Shown here one piece after another: positions 46,007 through 57,020 of a DNA stretch of 64,000 nucleotides. The stretch covers positions 62,001 to 126,000 of the forward strand of contig NZ_JAASQT010000004.1 of the NCBI RefSeq assembly GCF_011761985.1. The letters run 5' to 3'. The stretch is from Brevundimonas terrae (lineage in GTDB: Bacteria; Pseudomonadota; Alphaproteobacteria; Caulobacterales; Caulobacteraceae). The translations under genes were made by a program, and so were the position numbers. The notes under the pieces were generated by a model. The model was given only the letters and a program-made list of their open reading frames with translations. It made no database searches and had not been told where the DNA came from. Every line of letters begins with the position of its first letter. Position 1 is the first letter of the stretch.

Positions 46007-46672
46007 ATGGTCTGGTTTCTAGTCGTCTCATTGCTTTGTCTTGGTGGCTGCTCAATGGCTCCAGAGCCAGATAGGGCCATTGCCCCACTGGTTCAGCGGA
46101 TCGAACAGGAACAGGCCAAGCTGGACAGCTTGCCGCCGAATGCCGATCTGAAAACGCGCTTTGCCAGCGTCTATGTGCTGGACCAATATCCGCGTCAGTT
46201 CATGGGCGAAGTCTTGCGCAGCGAGCTATCTGCCGAGGATATGGCCAAGGCCCGTGGCGAGGCGAGCGCTATAATGGCTGAGCAGGACGCTAAGAATCTT
46301 CAGATCGTTCTGGAGCATTTGCCGCCAGAGGGGTGGTATTTACATAGCCGCTATGGGGTGGAAGTCGCAACCACGGCATTTTTGGTGGTCCAACATTCCA
46401 ACCTCGAGACATGGCGTCGGTTCGTACCGGTGCTGGAGCCGCTGGTCGCTGCTGGTGAGGTCGATGGTCAGTCATATGGGCTGATGTATGATCGGCTCGC
46501 CTTGGCCGAGAAGCGACCACAGCGATACGGTTCTCAGCTTGCCTGTCAGAACGGTGAATGGGTGGTGCTGAATCTGGAAGCACCCGAGGCTGTTGATGAT
46601 CGTAGACGCGAAATGGGGTTCACTGAAAGCCACGCTGATTACGTCGCGGGCTTCAAATCCATGCCTTGCTAA
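46007..46672 (+). CDS. Predicted lipoprotein with DUF6624-like domain
   Basis: A protein of 221 residues. The N-terminus has a hydrophobic signal and lipobox (LLCLGGC, Cys at residue 15), so it is expected to be lipid-anchored in the envelope. The body (about 30-215) has a pattern seen in DUF6624 proteins: residues around VLEHLPPEGWYLHSRYGVEV, LVVQHSNLETWRRFVPVLEPL, YDRLALAEKRPQRYGSQLAC. No catalytic role is known. It is 15 bp after the EamA gene and followed by a strong terminator, making it the last gene of the anmK unit. Confidence 0.7.
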   Translation: MVWFLVVSLLCLGGCSMAPEPDRAIAPLVQRIEQEQAKLDSLPPNADLKTRFASVYVLDQYPRQFMGEVLRSELSAEDMAKARGEASAIMAEQDAKNLQIVLEHLPPEGWYLHSRYGVEVATTAFLVVQHSNLETWRRFVPVLEPLVAAGEVDGQSYGLMYDRLALAEKRPQRYGSQLACQNGEWVVLNLEAPEAVDDRRREMGFTESHADYVAGFKSMPC

Positions 46673-46675
46673 CGA

Positions 46676-46709
46676 AAAAGGCGCGCTTCTCAAAAGAAGC
46701 GCGCCTTTT
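46676..46709. terminator. Strong bidirectional terminator after the DUF6624 lipoprotein gene
   Basis: A perfect 15-bp stem (46676-46690 with 46695-46709, AAAAGGCGCGCTTCT/AGAAGCGCGCCTTTT) with a CAAA loop and A/T runs at both feet begins 3 bp after the stop codon. It can also serve the convergent hydrolase-fold gene ending at 46793. Confidence 0.92.
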
Positions 46710-46792
46710 AATGTCCGGTGTTGTTGCCCTTCAAGCTGTGAGCCCCGAGGGGCGAGCATAGGGGCATGATAGCTTAGCCATCGCACAAACCA

Positions 46793-47443
46793 TCAAGCCG
46801 GCTTTTCTTCCAGACGCTTGTCCAGATAGGCACCGACGCGGCGTTCAACAGCGCCCATATGGTCCTGCCAGAAGTGCGAAGCGCCTTCTTCCAGTTCATA
46901 GTCGATGATGATGCCCTTTTGGGTGCGCAGCTTGTTGACCACGCGCTCGACCTCAACGGGCGGAACAACCGTATCGTTTGTGCCGTGCAGGAACAGACCC
47001 GATGCAGGGCAGGGTGCGAGGAAGCTGAAATCGTACATGTTCGACGGCGGCGACACCGAGATGAAGCCGTCGGTTTCTGGACGGCGCATCAGCAACTGCA
47101 TGCCGATATAGGCACCGAACTGGTAACCGGCGACCCAGGTCTGGGTTGCGGCAGGGTTGTTGGCTTGCAGCCAGTCCAGAGCGGTTGCCGCGTCGGCGAG
47201 TTCGCCAATGCCGCTGTCGAACTCGCCTTGTGACTTGCCGACACCGCGCGAGTTGTAGCGCAAGGTAGCAAAGCCACGCTCTACGAACAGCTTGTGAAGC
47301 GTAACAGCCACAGGATTGTTCATGTGCCCCGCAGCCTTCGGGTGCGGGTGCAGGATCAGCGCGATCGGCGCATTAGGGCGTTTGCCCGGCGAATAACGGC
47401 CTTCAATACGGCCAGCTGCACCTGGAAGGATGACTTCGGGCAT
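46793..47443 (-). CDS. Alpha/beta-hydrolase-fold protein, nucleophile Ser replaced by Gln
   Basis: A protein of 216 residues of the COG2945-type alpha/beta hydrolase group: ALILHPHPKAAGHMNNPVAV, TLRYNSRGVGKSQGEFDSG, the nucleophile elbow WVAGYQFGAYIGMQLL, SGLFLHGTNDTVVPP (acid) and EGASHFWQDHM (His). At the elbow, where GxSxG is expected, the codon is CAG (Gln) near residue 107, while the Asp and His remain. Unless another residue serves, it is a non-catalytic homologue. It is divergent from iscR with a 161-bp gap. A metal, lipid or protein-binding role is possible but not shown. Confidence 0.8.
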   Translation of the reverse strand: MPEVILPGAAGRIEGRYSPGKRPNAPIALILHPHPKAAGHMNNPVAVTLHKLFVERGFATLRYNSRGVGKSQGEFDSGIGELADAATALDWLQANNPAATQTWVAGYQFGAYIGMQLLMRRPETDGFISVSPPSNMYDFSFLAPCPASGLFLHGTNDTVVPPVEVERVVNKLRTQKGIIIDYELEEGASHFWQDHMGAVERRVGAYLDKRLEEKPA

Positions 47444-47493
47444 GGATCGCGAATCCCCTGTCGTTCAATATGTATTTCATCGCAGCCGAATAC

Positions 47494-47523
47494 TTGACTA
47501 GCGGGGTAGGACTTTCTAAGTCC
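47494..47523 (+). promoter_or_regulatory. Candidate iscR promoter/operator
   Basis: TTGACT (47494-47499) resembles a -35 box and lies about 106 bp before ATG 47605. A perfect 6-bp inverted repeat with 3-base spacer, GGACTT-TCT-AAGTCC (47509-47523), stands just after it, where a -10 region would begin. This is the only clear dyad in the iscR upstream gap, so it is a candidate operator for IscR or another iron/redox regulator. Not tested against a motif model. Confidence 0.45.
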
Positions 47524-47604
47524 CCACCACGCAACGCATTCGCCTGCAAGGGCGCGGGTTCTACCACAACAACCCCGAAAAGCGTGCTTTATTTGAGGGT
47601 ATTG

Positions 47605-48063
47605 ATGCGCCTTTCTACAAAGGGACGTTATGCCGTGATGGCAATGGCCGATTTAGCGCGTAATGGCGCTGATCGGGCTGTGTCGCTTGCCGAGATCGCC
47701 ACGCGTCAGGAAATCTCGCTTTCCTATCTGGAACAACTGTTTGCGCGTCTGCGTAAAGCCGAGCTGGTCAAGAGTGTGCGGGGGCCGGGCGGTGGCTATC
47801 GTCTGGCGCGTTCGTCTGCTGAAACCTGGGTGGCCGAGATTGTTCTGGCCGTCGACGAACCGATCCGCGCGACGCGCTGTGCCGAACATGGCAAACCCAA
47901 TGGCTGCATGTTGCGCGGTGAACGCTGCATCACGCACAATCTTTGGGAAGACCTCGGCGCTGAAATCCACCGCTATCTGTCCAGCGTGTCGCTGGATGAT
48001 GTGGTTTCCAATAATTTGCGTAACCGCCGTTCCGATGTGGCGGCACAAGTGGCGGCTGAATAA
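47605..48063 (+). CDS. iscR: Rrf2-family Fe-S cluster regulator IscR
   Basis: Senses Fe-S cluster status and represses the suf operon when clusters are plentiful. It has 152 residues: a winged HTH (about 1-70: MRLSTKGRYAVMAMADLA, LAEIATRQEISLSYLEQLF, KSVRGPGGGYRLA) and the cluster-binding segment with three Cys, TRCAEHGKPNGCMLRGERC (about 92-110). GAGGG precedes ATG 47605; the frame is open upstream but that part is not conserved. The stop is directly followed by the iscS-like ATG. It leads an 11-gene run. Confidence 0.95.
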   Translation: MRLSTKGRYAVMAMADLARNGADRAVSLAEIATRQEISLSYLEQLFARLRKAELVKSVRGPGGGYRLARSSAETWVAEIVLAVDEPIRATRCAEHGKPNGCMLRGERCITHNLWEDLGAEIHRYLSSVSLDDVVSNNLRNRRSDVAAQVAAE

Positions 48064-49200
48064 ATGGCGATCTATCTGGACTATAATGCCACGGCTCTCG
48101 TGCGCCCCGAAGTGCGCGATGCGGTGATGGAAGCCATGATGCCGGGCGGCAATCCGTCTGCGGTTCATGCGCTGGGCCGCAAGGCACGGGCGCGGGTGGA
48201 AAATGCGCGCGCGGCTGTGGCCGAACTGGTTGGTGCCGATCCGACGTCGATCATCTTCTCCTCGGGCGGTACGGAATCCAACGCGCAAGCCATTGCCAGT
48301 GCGGTCGCCGCCGGTTGTGATCGCGTTATTGTCAGCGCGACCGAGCATCCGTGCATTTCCGAAACCGCCATTCACTGCGGCGTGCCTGTCGAGGTCATGC
48401 CGGTTCTGGGCGACGGTCAAGCTGATCTGGCATGGCTGGAAGCGGCTTTGGCCAAGGGCGGCCGTGCTTTTGTGTCTCTTCACCATGCCAATAACGAAAG
48501 CGGCGTGATCCAGTCTATAGCCGAGACTGCGGCCATGGTGCGTGCCGCTGGCGGGTGGATGCATGTCGATGCGATCCAGACACTGGGCAAAATTGCCGTC
48601 GATATCCGCGCTCTGGGTGCGGATACCTTGACCCTTTCGGCGCACAAGATCGGTGGCCCGCAAGGCGTGGGTGCATTGGTTGTCGCCGAGAACCGCGCGG
48701 CCATCCGTATTGTGCATGGTGCCGGTCAGGAACGCGGTCTTCGTGCGGGCACCGAGAACGTGCCGGGCATTGCCGGTTTTGGTGCGGCCGCTCTGGTAGT
48801 CGCGCAGGAAATGGCATCTGGCGTCGACCATAGTGCATGGCGCGATGCCGCCGAGGCGCGTGTAAAAGCGGCCGGAGCCACGATTGTTGGCGAGGGTGCG
48901 CCGCGTCTGCCGAACACCCTGTTTATGGCCGTTCCTGCATGGGACAGCCCGCAGCAGTTGATCACACTGGATCTTGCCGGTGTGATGATCTCCGCTGGCT
49001 CGGCCTGTTCATCGGGTAAGGTGAAGCCGTCAAAGACTATGGTCGCCATGGGAATGGACGATCTGGCAACTGGCGGCGTGAGAGTTTCAGGGGGCTGGAA
49101 CACGCAGGAAAGCGACTGGGTTCGCTTTGCCGATGCGTGGACCGCTGCCTATGAAAAACATGTGTCGCGTCTTCGTAAAGACGTGAAGAAAGTCGCGTAA
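48064..49200 (+). CDS. iscS: Cysteine desulfurase, NifS/IscS type
   Basis: PLP enzyme releasing sulfur from cysteine as a persulfide. It has 378 residues. The PLP Lys is in LTLSAHKIGGPQGVGA (near residue 200), a key His in VSLHHANNESGV, and the persulfide Cys in AGSACSSGKVKPSK (near residue 320). It starts immediately after the iscR stop. The operon also holds a SufS-type desulfurase, so there are two desulfurases of different groups in one transcript. It might supply sulfur to SufB or to other pathways such as tRNA thiolation. Confidence 0.93.
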   Translation: MAIYLDYNATALVRPEVRDAVMEAMMPGGNPSAVHALGRKARARVENARAAVAELVGADPTSIIFSSGGTESNAQAIASAVAAGCDRVIVSATEHPCISETAIHCGVPVEVMPVLGDGQADLAWLEAALAKGGRAFVSLHHANNESGVIQSIAETAAMVRAAGGWMHVDAIQTLGKIAVDIRALGADTLTLSAHKIGGPQGVGALVVAENRAAIRIVHGAGQERGLRAGTENVPGIAGFGAAALVVAQEMASGVDHSAWRDAAEARVKAAGATIVGEGAPRLPNTLFMAVPAWDSPQQLITLDLAGVMISAGSACSSGKVKPSKTMVAMGMDDLATGGVRVSGGWNTQESDWVRFADAWTAAYEKHVSRLRKDVKKVA

Positions 49201-49203
49201 GAT

Positions 49204-50670
<1,467 letters not shown>

Positions 50671-50684
50671 AAAGAAGAATTACA

Positions 50685-51430
<746 letters not shown>

Positions 51431-51434
<4 letters not shown>

Positions 51435-52444
51435 ACGCCATTGCCCGTTTTGACCTGAACAATGCCGCGACCTATCCGTCGCGTCGTGTCGAGGCATGGA
51501 AATACAGTGATTTGGCGCGTATTCTTCGTGAAACGCCAAAGCTTTCTGCTACGACCGATATAAAGGGTTCAGGCCCGTTTGCAGCCTTGGGCGGAGAAGT
51601 TCTGTCACTGGCCAATGGTCACGGCAGCATCGATTATTCGGCTGCGGATCAGGTCACGGTTCAAGTCCGTCTGGTATCCGATGCCGAGTCCACGGGCCAC
51701 ACAGCCCGTGTGTCGATCAAAACCCAAGCCGGTGCCAAACTGCTGCTGTTGGAAAGCCACGAGGGCAGGGGCGATTACGTCGCCCACAACCGCATTGATA
51801 TTGATGTTGCTGCGGGTGCCGAAGTGACCCGCATCGTATTGATTGACGAGCCCGAACTGGCTGTGTCCGTCACCGAGGCCGAGGTGAACTTGGCTGCCGG
51901 TGCGAAATACCGCCAGACTGTGCTGACGACGGGCGCAAGGCTGCAACGCTTTGAAACCCGCCTGGCGCATCATGCCCATGGCGCAGATGCTCGGATGGAT
52001 GGCCTGTATCTGCTGAAGGGCGCTCGACATACCGACCTGACCTCGGTTGTCGATCATCTGGAAGCGCATGGCACAACCGGCCAGTTGACCAAGGGCGTGG
52101 CCCGCGAAACTTCGCGCGGTGTGTTCCAAGGCAAGATCGTCGTACAGCGTGGCGCAGACGGCACCGATGCCCGTATGGCGCACAACGCGCTCATCGACGG
52201 CGAACGCGCGGAAATCGACGCTAAGCCCGAACTGATTATCTATGCCGACGAAGTTCAGTGCGCCCACGGCAATACGGTCGGTACGCTGGACGAGGCGGCC
52301 CTGTTCTACATGCAGGCTCGCGGTATTACGGCCGAAGAAGCCCGCGCCCTGTTGACCGAGGCCTTCTTGAATGAAGTGGTTGACCGTATCGAACAGGACG
52401 ATGTGCGGGAGGTTGTTACGCAATGGCTGACGGCACGTCTGTAA
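51431..52444 (+). CDS. sufD: Fe-S cluster assembly protein SufD
   Basis: Partner of SufB in the scaffold. It has 337 residues, shorter than E. coli SufD (423), mainly through a reduced N-terminal helical part: only SRRVEAWKYSDLARILRETP precedes the beta-helix core (about 100-280). The C-terminal part keeps ELIIYADEVQCAHGNTVGTL (with the conserved Cys-His pair) and FYMQARGITAEEARALL. GTG 51431 overlaps the sufC stop; the 3' end overlaps sufS by 22 bp. Confidence 0.93.
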
Positions 52445-53664
52445 AACCGGCATTTGATGTGGTGGCGGTTCGGGAGCAGTTCCCGATCCTGAAGCGCCAG
52501 ATCAATGGTCGTCCGCTGGTTTACCTGGATAATGCGGCCTCGGCACAAAAACCGCGTGCCGTCATCGATCGTCTCGTTTCGGTGATGGAGAACGGCTATT
52601 CCAACGTCCATCGCGGCCTGCATACCCTGTCAAACGAGGCCACCGAGGCCTTTGAGCAAGCTCGCGAAATCGTTGCCCGTTTCCTGAATGCGGAAAGCGC
52701 CGAACAGATCGTGTGGACCAAGGGCGGTACCGAGGCGATCAATCTGGTCGCCAACGGGATCGGTCTGGATATCCGCGAAGGTGACGAGATCATCGTCACC
52801 GAGATGGAGCACCACTCCAACATCGTACCGTGGCATATGCTGCGCGAACGCAAGGGCGCTGTCCTCCGCTGGGCACCGATCCTGGATGACGGCTCGCTGG
52901 ATATGGAGGCCTTTAAAGGCCTACTGAACGCACGCACCAAGATGGTGTCGGTCACGCACATGTCGAATGTGCTGGGCACGATTAATCCGGTTGCTGAGAT
53001 TACCCGTCTGGCCCACGCCGCCGGTGCGCGTGTGCTGGTTGATGGGTGTCAGGGCGCGGTGCACTCCATACCCGACGTTCAGGCTATCGGTTGTGACTAC
53101 TACGTTATTACCGGCCACAAACTGTTCGGGCCCACCGGAATAGGTGCCCTTTATGGCACCATGGAAGCTCTTGAAGCCCTGCCGCCCTATCAGGGTGGTG
53201 GCGAGATGATCGAAACGGTCGAAAAGGAACGCATCACCTATGCGCGTCCGCCGCACCGCTTCGAGGCCGGAACACCACCTATCCTAGAGGCAATCGGTCT
53301 GGGCACAGCACTGGAATGGCTGTCGGGGTTTGATCCGGCGGCGATCCATGCCCATGAACAGGCGCTTTATGACCGCGCCGCCCAGCGTCTGGGCGAACTG
53401 GATTGGGTACGTATTCTGGGGACCGCCGAAGGTAAGGGCTCTGTTCTGGCTTTTACCGTTGATGGTGCCCACGCCCACGACGTGGCGCAGATTATGGACC
53501 GTTACGGTGTCGCCGTGCGGGCTGGATTGCACTGTGCCGAGCCATTGGCCAAACGTCTGGGTGTAACTTCAAGCACGCGGGCTTCGTTCGCCCTATATAA
53601 TACTTTGGAGGAGGCAGATGCCTTCGCCGACGCGCTGATTAAAGCGCGCAACTTCTTTGTGTGA
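52423..53664 (+). CDS. sufS: Cysteine desulfurase SufS (group II)
   Basis: Main sulfur donor of the SUF system. It has 413 residues. Landmarks are REQFPILKRQINGRPLVYLD, NAASAQKPRAVI, TEMEHHSNIVPWHML, the PLP Lys in YVITGHKLFGPTGIGALYG, and the persulfide Cys in VRAGLHCAEPLAKRLG. No SufE or SufU is adjacent, so the acceptor must be encoded elsewhere. ATG 52423 lies inside the end of sufD, giving a 22-bp overlap. Its stop overlaps the next start (GTGA). Confidence 0.97.
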   Translation: MADGTSVKPAFDVVAVREQFPILKRQINGRPLVYLDNAASAQKPRAVIDRLVSVMENGYSNVHRGLHTLSNEATEAFEQAREIVARFLNAESAEQIVWTKGGTEAINLVANGIGLDIREGDEIIVTEMEHHSNIVPWHMLRERKGAVLRWAPILDDGSLDMEAFKGLLNARTKMVSVTHMSNVLGTINPVAEITRLAHAAGARVLVDGCQGAVHSIPDVQAIGCDYYVITGHKLFGPTGIGALYGTMEALEALPPYQGGGEMIETVEKERITYARPPHRFEAGTPPILEAIGLGTALEWLSGFDPAAIHAHEQALYDRAAQRLGELDWVRILGTAEGKGSVLAFTVDGAHAHDVAQIMDRYGVAVRAGLHCAEPLAKRLGVTSSTRASFALYNTLEEADAFADALIKARNFFV

Positions 53665-54068
53665 CGATCATGGACGCCAAGACTGACAACGCGATCACCG
53701 AAAGTGCCGATTTCGCCGCGACGTGGGACGAGCCGCAAAAAAGCGCCCTGTCGCAAGCGGAACTCGACAAGCTGACCGATGATCTGATCACGGCGCTTAA
53801 AACCGTCTATGATCCTGAAATTCCGGTCGATATCTACGAGCTGGGACTGATCTACCGCGTCGATGTGAATGACGACAAGGATGTGGTCGTGGACATGACG
53901 CTGACGGCTCCCGGCTGTCCGGTTGCGGGCGAAATGCCGGGCTGGGTCGAAGCGGCTGTGATGACGGTCGAGGGGGTACGTTCCGCGCGCGCCAACCTGA
54001 CCTTTGATCCGCCGTGGGATGCTTCCAAAATGAGCGACGAGGCCAAACTGGCCCTCAACATGTTCTAG
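53661..54068 (+). CDS. sufT: SUF-associated MIP18/DUF59 protein SufT
   Basis: Assists Fe-S cluster maturation or delivery. It has 135 residues: a poorly conserved N-terminal tail (about 1-35) and the DUF59 domain (about 40-130) with TALKTVYDPEIPVDIYELGL, MTLTAPGCPVAGEMPGWVE (the conserved Cys) and LTFDPPWDASKMSDEAKL. GTG 53661 overlaps the sufS stop; ATG 53670 is an alternative. Confidence 0.93.
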   Translation: MTIMDAKTDNAITESADFAATWDEPQKSALSQAELDKLTDDLITALKTVYDPEIPVDIYELGLIYRVDVNDDKDVVVDMTLTAPGCPVAGEMPGWVEAAVMTVEGVRSARANLTFDPPWDASKMSDEAKLALNMF

Positions 54069-54084
54069 GCTCGGGATTTAAACC

Positions 54085-54480
54085 ATGAGTGAAATCCAGA
54101 CCTCTGTCCGTCCGCGTAGACCGCGCCCCAAGGCCGTAAGCCTGACGGATGCAGCGGCCGCTCGCGTACGCGAACTGATGGCCAATGCGGATCGCCCGAT
54201 TGTAGGCCTGCGCGTGGGAGTCAAAAACGGCGGCTGTGCCGGTCAGGAATACACCTTTGCCTATGCGGACAGCATCGAGCCGATGGACGAGGTGGTTGAA
54301 GACAAGGGCGCGACGGTTCTGATTGAACCCAAGGCGATCTTGTTCCTGATCGGTTCGGAAATCGATTTCGTGACAACGCGCTTGTCGTCCAAATTTGTGT
54401 TCCGTAACCCCAACGAGACTGACGCCTGCGGTTGCGGCGAGAGTGTCACCATTATTCCGGCAGAATCCGACAACGCATGA
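54085..54480 (+). CDS. sufA: A-type Fe-S carrier protein SufA/HesB/IscA family
   Basis: Transfers assembled clusters to target proteins. It has 131 residues: a variable basic N-terminus (about 1-20) followed by the HesB domain with the three ligand Cys, one in VKNGGCAGQEYTF and two in CGCGESVTI near the C-terminus. It lies 16 bp after sufT. Its TGA overlaps the metN ATG (ATGA), physically linking the SUF operon to the methionine importer. Confidence 0.95.
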   Translation: MSEIQTSVRPRRPRPKAVSLTDAAAARVRELMANADRPIVGLRVGVKNGGCAGQEYTFAYADSIEPMDEVVEDKGATVLIEPKAILFLIGSEIDFVTTRLSSKFVFRNPNETDACGCGESVTIIPAESDNA

Positions 54481-55481
54481 TCCGTCTAGAAGGCGTCACC
54501 CGCCGTTACAGCAGCCGTGCGGGTGACCGCGTGGCGCTGGATAATGTTGATCTTGAAATCGGTCGCGGCGAGATTTTCGGCGTCGTCGGTCGCTCGGGGG
54601 CAGGCAAGTCCACGCTGATCCGCACGATCAACCGTCTGGAAACGCCGGACGGGGGCAGGGTGATCGTCGATGGCGAGGATATCACGGCTCTTGATGCCAA
54701 GGGCCTGTTAAAGGCCCGACGCCGCATCGGCATGATTTTTCAGCATTTCAACCTGCTGAACTCCAAAACTATTGAAGCCAATGTGGCGTTTCCGCTGATG
54801 CTGGAAGGTCGCCCCAAGGCCGAGATCACGGCGCGTGTAGCCGAGCTTTTGGCGCAGTTGGGCCTCGCCGAACACGCCAAAAAATATCCAAGGCAGTTAT
54901 CGGGCGGTCAAAAGCAGCGTGTCGGTATTGCCCGCGCTCTGGCCTGTGGCCCGCAGGTCTTGCTGTGTGACGAAGCGACCAGTGCACTGGATCCCGAAAC
55001 GACCGAAGACATTCTCAATCTGCTGGACCAGTTGAACCGCGAACTGGGTTTGACCATCGTCATGATCACCCACCAGATGGAGGTGGTGCGCCGCGTCTGT
55101 GACCGTGTGGCAGTCCTAAAGGACGGCAAGGTGGTCGAGACAGGCCGGACGGCAGATGTTTTCCTGAATCCGGCCCATCCCGTTACGCAGGCCATGCTGG
55201 CCGAGGACGATGACGGTTTTGATGCCGCAATGGCCCCAGTGGGGGGACAGATGGCGCGACTGACCTTCCGTGGCGCTTCGACCTATGAGCCAGAGCTGAG
55301 CCGCATCGCGCGTGAAACGGGTGTCGACTATTCGATCCTCTCCGGTCGTATCAGCCGTATTCGTGGTGAACCTTGTGGCCAGCTTCTGGTCGTTTTCACC
55401 GGCGGTGATGCCACTGTCGCTATGGCGCGCCTGACCGAGAATGGTGTTGCCGTCGAAGCCATCCAGAAGGAGGCGCGCTGA
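54477..55481 (+). CDS. metN: Methionine ABC importer ATPase MetN
   Basis: Energises high-affinity D/L-methionine uptake. It has 334 residues. Walker A is GRSGAGKST, the signature is LSGGQKQRVGIARAL, Walker B is VLLCDEATSALDP, and the switch His is in IVMITHQMEVV. The C-terminal NIL (ferredoxin-like) domain, about 260-334, which binds methionine and inhibits transport when the cell is replete, is present (LTFRGASTYEPELSRIARE, then VFTGGDATVAMARL). ATG 54477 overlaps the sufA stop; the stop overlaps metI (TGATG). Confidence 0.93.
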   Translation: MIRLEGVTRRYSSRAGDRVALDNVDLEIGRGEIFGVVGRSGAGKSTLIRTINRLETPDGGRVIVDGEDITALDAKGLLKARRRIGMIFQHFNLLNSKTIEANVAFPLMLEGRPKAEITARVAELLAQLGLAEHAKKYPRQLSGGQKQRVGIARALACGPQVLLCDEATSALDPETTEDILNLLDQLNRELGLTIVMITHQMEVVRRVCDRVAVLKDGKVVETGRTADVFLNPAHPVTQAMLAEDDDGFDAAMAPVGGQMARLTFRGASTYEPELSRIARETGVDYSILSGRISRIRGEPCGQLLVVFTGGDATVAMARLTENGVAVEAIQKEAR

Positions 55482-56137
55482 TGTTTGACAATGTGAACTG
55501 GCTGGAGGTAGGCAAGGCTGGCATCGACACATTGCTGATGCTGGCAGGCTCGCTGACACTGACGGTGGCGATCGGTATTCCGTTGGGCGTGCTGTTGTTC
55601 CTGTCGGGCAAGGGCAAGCTGGCGGCCAATCCTGTGGTCAACGCTGTGTTGTCGTTTGTTGTGAACGTACTGCGGTCTTTGCCCTTTATCATTCTGCTGA
55701 TCGTCATGCTGCCGCTGACCATGTTGCTGGTGGGCACTTCGCTCGGGGTGCTGGGCGCTATTCCGCCTCTGGTCGTCGGAACGGCACCGTTCTATGCGCG
55801 ACTGGTCGAGAATGCGCTGCGTGAAGTGGATCACGGCGTGGTCGAGGCGACGCAGGCTATGGGGGGATCAACATTTCAGATCGTTATGCGTGCCCTTTTA
55901 CCCGAGGCTTTGCCGGGTATCATTGCCGGTGCGACGGTGTCTGCGATTGCTTTGGTGGGTTATACGGCCATGGCAGGGGTTGTCGGTGCGGGCGGATTAG
56001 GCGACCTTGCCGTTCGTTTTGGGTATCAGCGCTTCCAGACCGACGTAATGTTTGTCACGGTAGTTCTGCTGCTGGTACTTGTTCAAATTCTACAGATGCT
56101 TGGCGACTGGCTTGTGGCTAGGGTTTCGCATCGCTGA
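55481..56137 (+). CDS. metI: Methionine ABC importer permease MetI
   Basis: Membrane subunit, 218 residues with five predicted helices. The ATPase-contact (EAA) loop is seen as VVEATQAMGGSTFQIVMRALLPEALPGI; also FVVNVLRSLPFIILLIVMLP and YTAMAGVVGAGGLGDLAVRFGY, which are characteristic of MetI. The start shares bases with the metN stop. Confidence 0.95.
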   Translation: MFDNVNWLEVGKAGIDTLLMLAGSLTLTVAIGIPLGVLLFLSGKGKLAANPVVNAVLSFVVNVLRSLPFIILLIVMLPLTMLLVGTSLGVLGAIPPLVVGTAPFYARLVENALREVDHGVVEATQAMGGSTFQIVMRALLPEALPGIIAGATVSAIALVGYTAMAGVVGAGGLGDLAVRFGYQRFQTDVMFVTVVLLLVLVQILQMLGDWLVARVSHR

Positions 56138-56155
56138 CTTAATTCGAGGATTTTT

Positions 56156-56977
56156 ATGTTCGCTCGCCGCACCTTTTTGCTGAATGCTGCTGCATTGGCT
56201 GCTGTCGGTTTCCTCGCAGCCTGTGGTGGTAATAAAGAAGAGGCTGCGCCTGATACCTCCAAGCCCTTGCGGGTTGGCGCGACGGCCGTGCCGCATGCCG
56301 AGATCTTGGAAATCGTTCGACCGCTATTGGCTGCCGAGGGAATTACCCTCGATATCAAGGTCTTCAACGACTATGTTCAGCCCAATGTACAGTTGGCTGA
56401 AAAGCGTCTGGATGCCAATTATTTCCAGACCGAGCCGTATCTGAAAGAGTTCAACACCGCACGCGGTGCCGATCTGGTCACTGTGGCCGGCATTCATATC
56501 GAGCCGCTGGGTCTTTATTCCAAGAAGCACGCCAAGCTCGCCGATCTGCCGAATGGTGCCGAAATCGTTCTGCCGAACGATGCATCCAACACCGGCCGTT
56601 CGCTGCTATTGCTGCAATCTGCGGGCCTGATCACCCTGAAAAAGGGCGAAAACCCGCTGCAGACCGTGGCTGATATTCAGGACAACCGTAAGGGTCTGAC
56701 GTTCCGCGAGGTCGAGGCGGCCACGATACCGCGCATCCTGCCGCAGGTTGATGGTGCCGTCATCAATACCAACTACGCGTTGGATGCAGGCCTCAGCCCG
56801 CGTTCGGATGCACTGTCGCTCGAGGGCGCAGACAGCCCCTATGTGAACTATCTGGTGGCGCGTCCTGACAACAAGGACGATCCGCGTCTGGTTGCGCTGG
56901 CCAATGCTCTGCGTAGCGAAGCGGCACGCGCCTTCATCGCCCAGAAGTATCAGGGCGCGGTCATTCCGGCCCAGTAA
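56156..56977 (+). CDS. metQ: Methionine-binding lipoprotein MetQ
   Basis: Captures methionine at the outer face of the inner membrane. It has 273 residues: signal peptide and lipobox LAAVGFLAAC (Cys about residue 22), then the NlpA/MetQ domain with LRVGATAVPHAEILEIVRP, FNDYVQPNVQLAEKRLDANYFQTEPYL, GLYSKKHAKLADLPNGAEI, LPNDASNTGRSLLLLQ, and a conserved Asn in VINTNYALDAGL. It is last in the run, 18 bp after metI and followed by a strong hairpin. Confidence 0.94.
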   Translation: MFARRTFLLNAAALAAVGFLAACGGNKEEAAPDTSKPLRVGATAVPHAEILEIVRPLLAAEGITLDIKVFNDYVQPNVQLAEKRLDANYFQTEPYLKEFNTARGADLVTVAGIHIEPLGLYSKKHAKLADLPNGAEIVLPNDASNTGRSLLLLQSAGLITLKKGENPLQTVADIQDNRKGLTFREVEAATIPRILPQVDGAVINTNYALDAGLSPRSDALSLEGADSPYVNYLVARPDNKDDPRLVALANALRSEAARAFIAQKYQGAVIPAQ

Positions 56978-56990
56978 ACGCCGAAACCGT

Positions 56991-57020
56991 CGTGACCACA
57001 GTGCCTAGACTGTGGTCACG
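56991..57020. terminator. Terminator shared by metQ and the diguanylate cyclase gene
   Basis: A perfect 11-bp stem (56991-57001 with 57010-57020, CGTGACCACAG/CTGTGGTCACG) begins 13 bp after the metQ stop. Its right arm and loop lie in the last codons of the convergent GGDEF gene, with the stop of that gene inside the loop. Weak outer pairing AAACCG/CGGTTTT may extend it. Confidence 0.75.
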
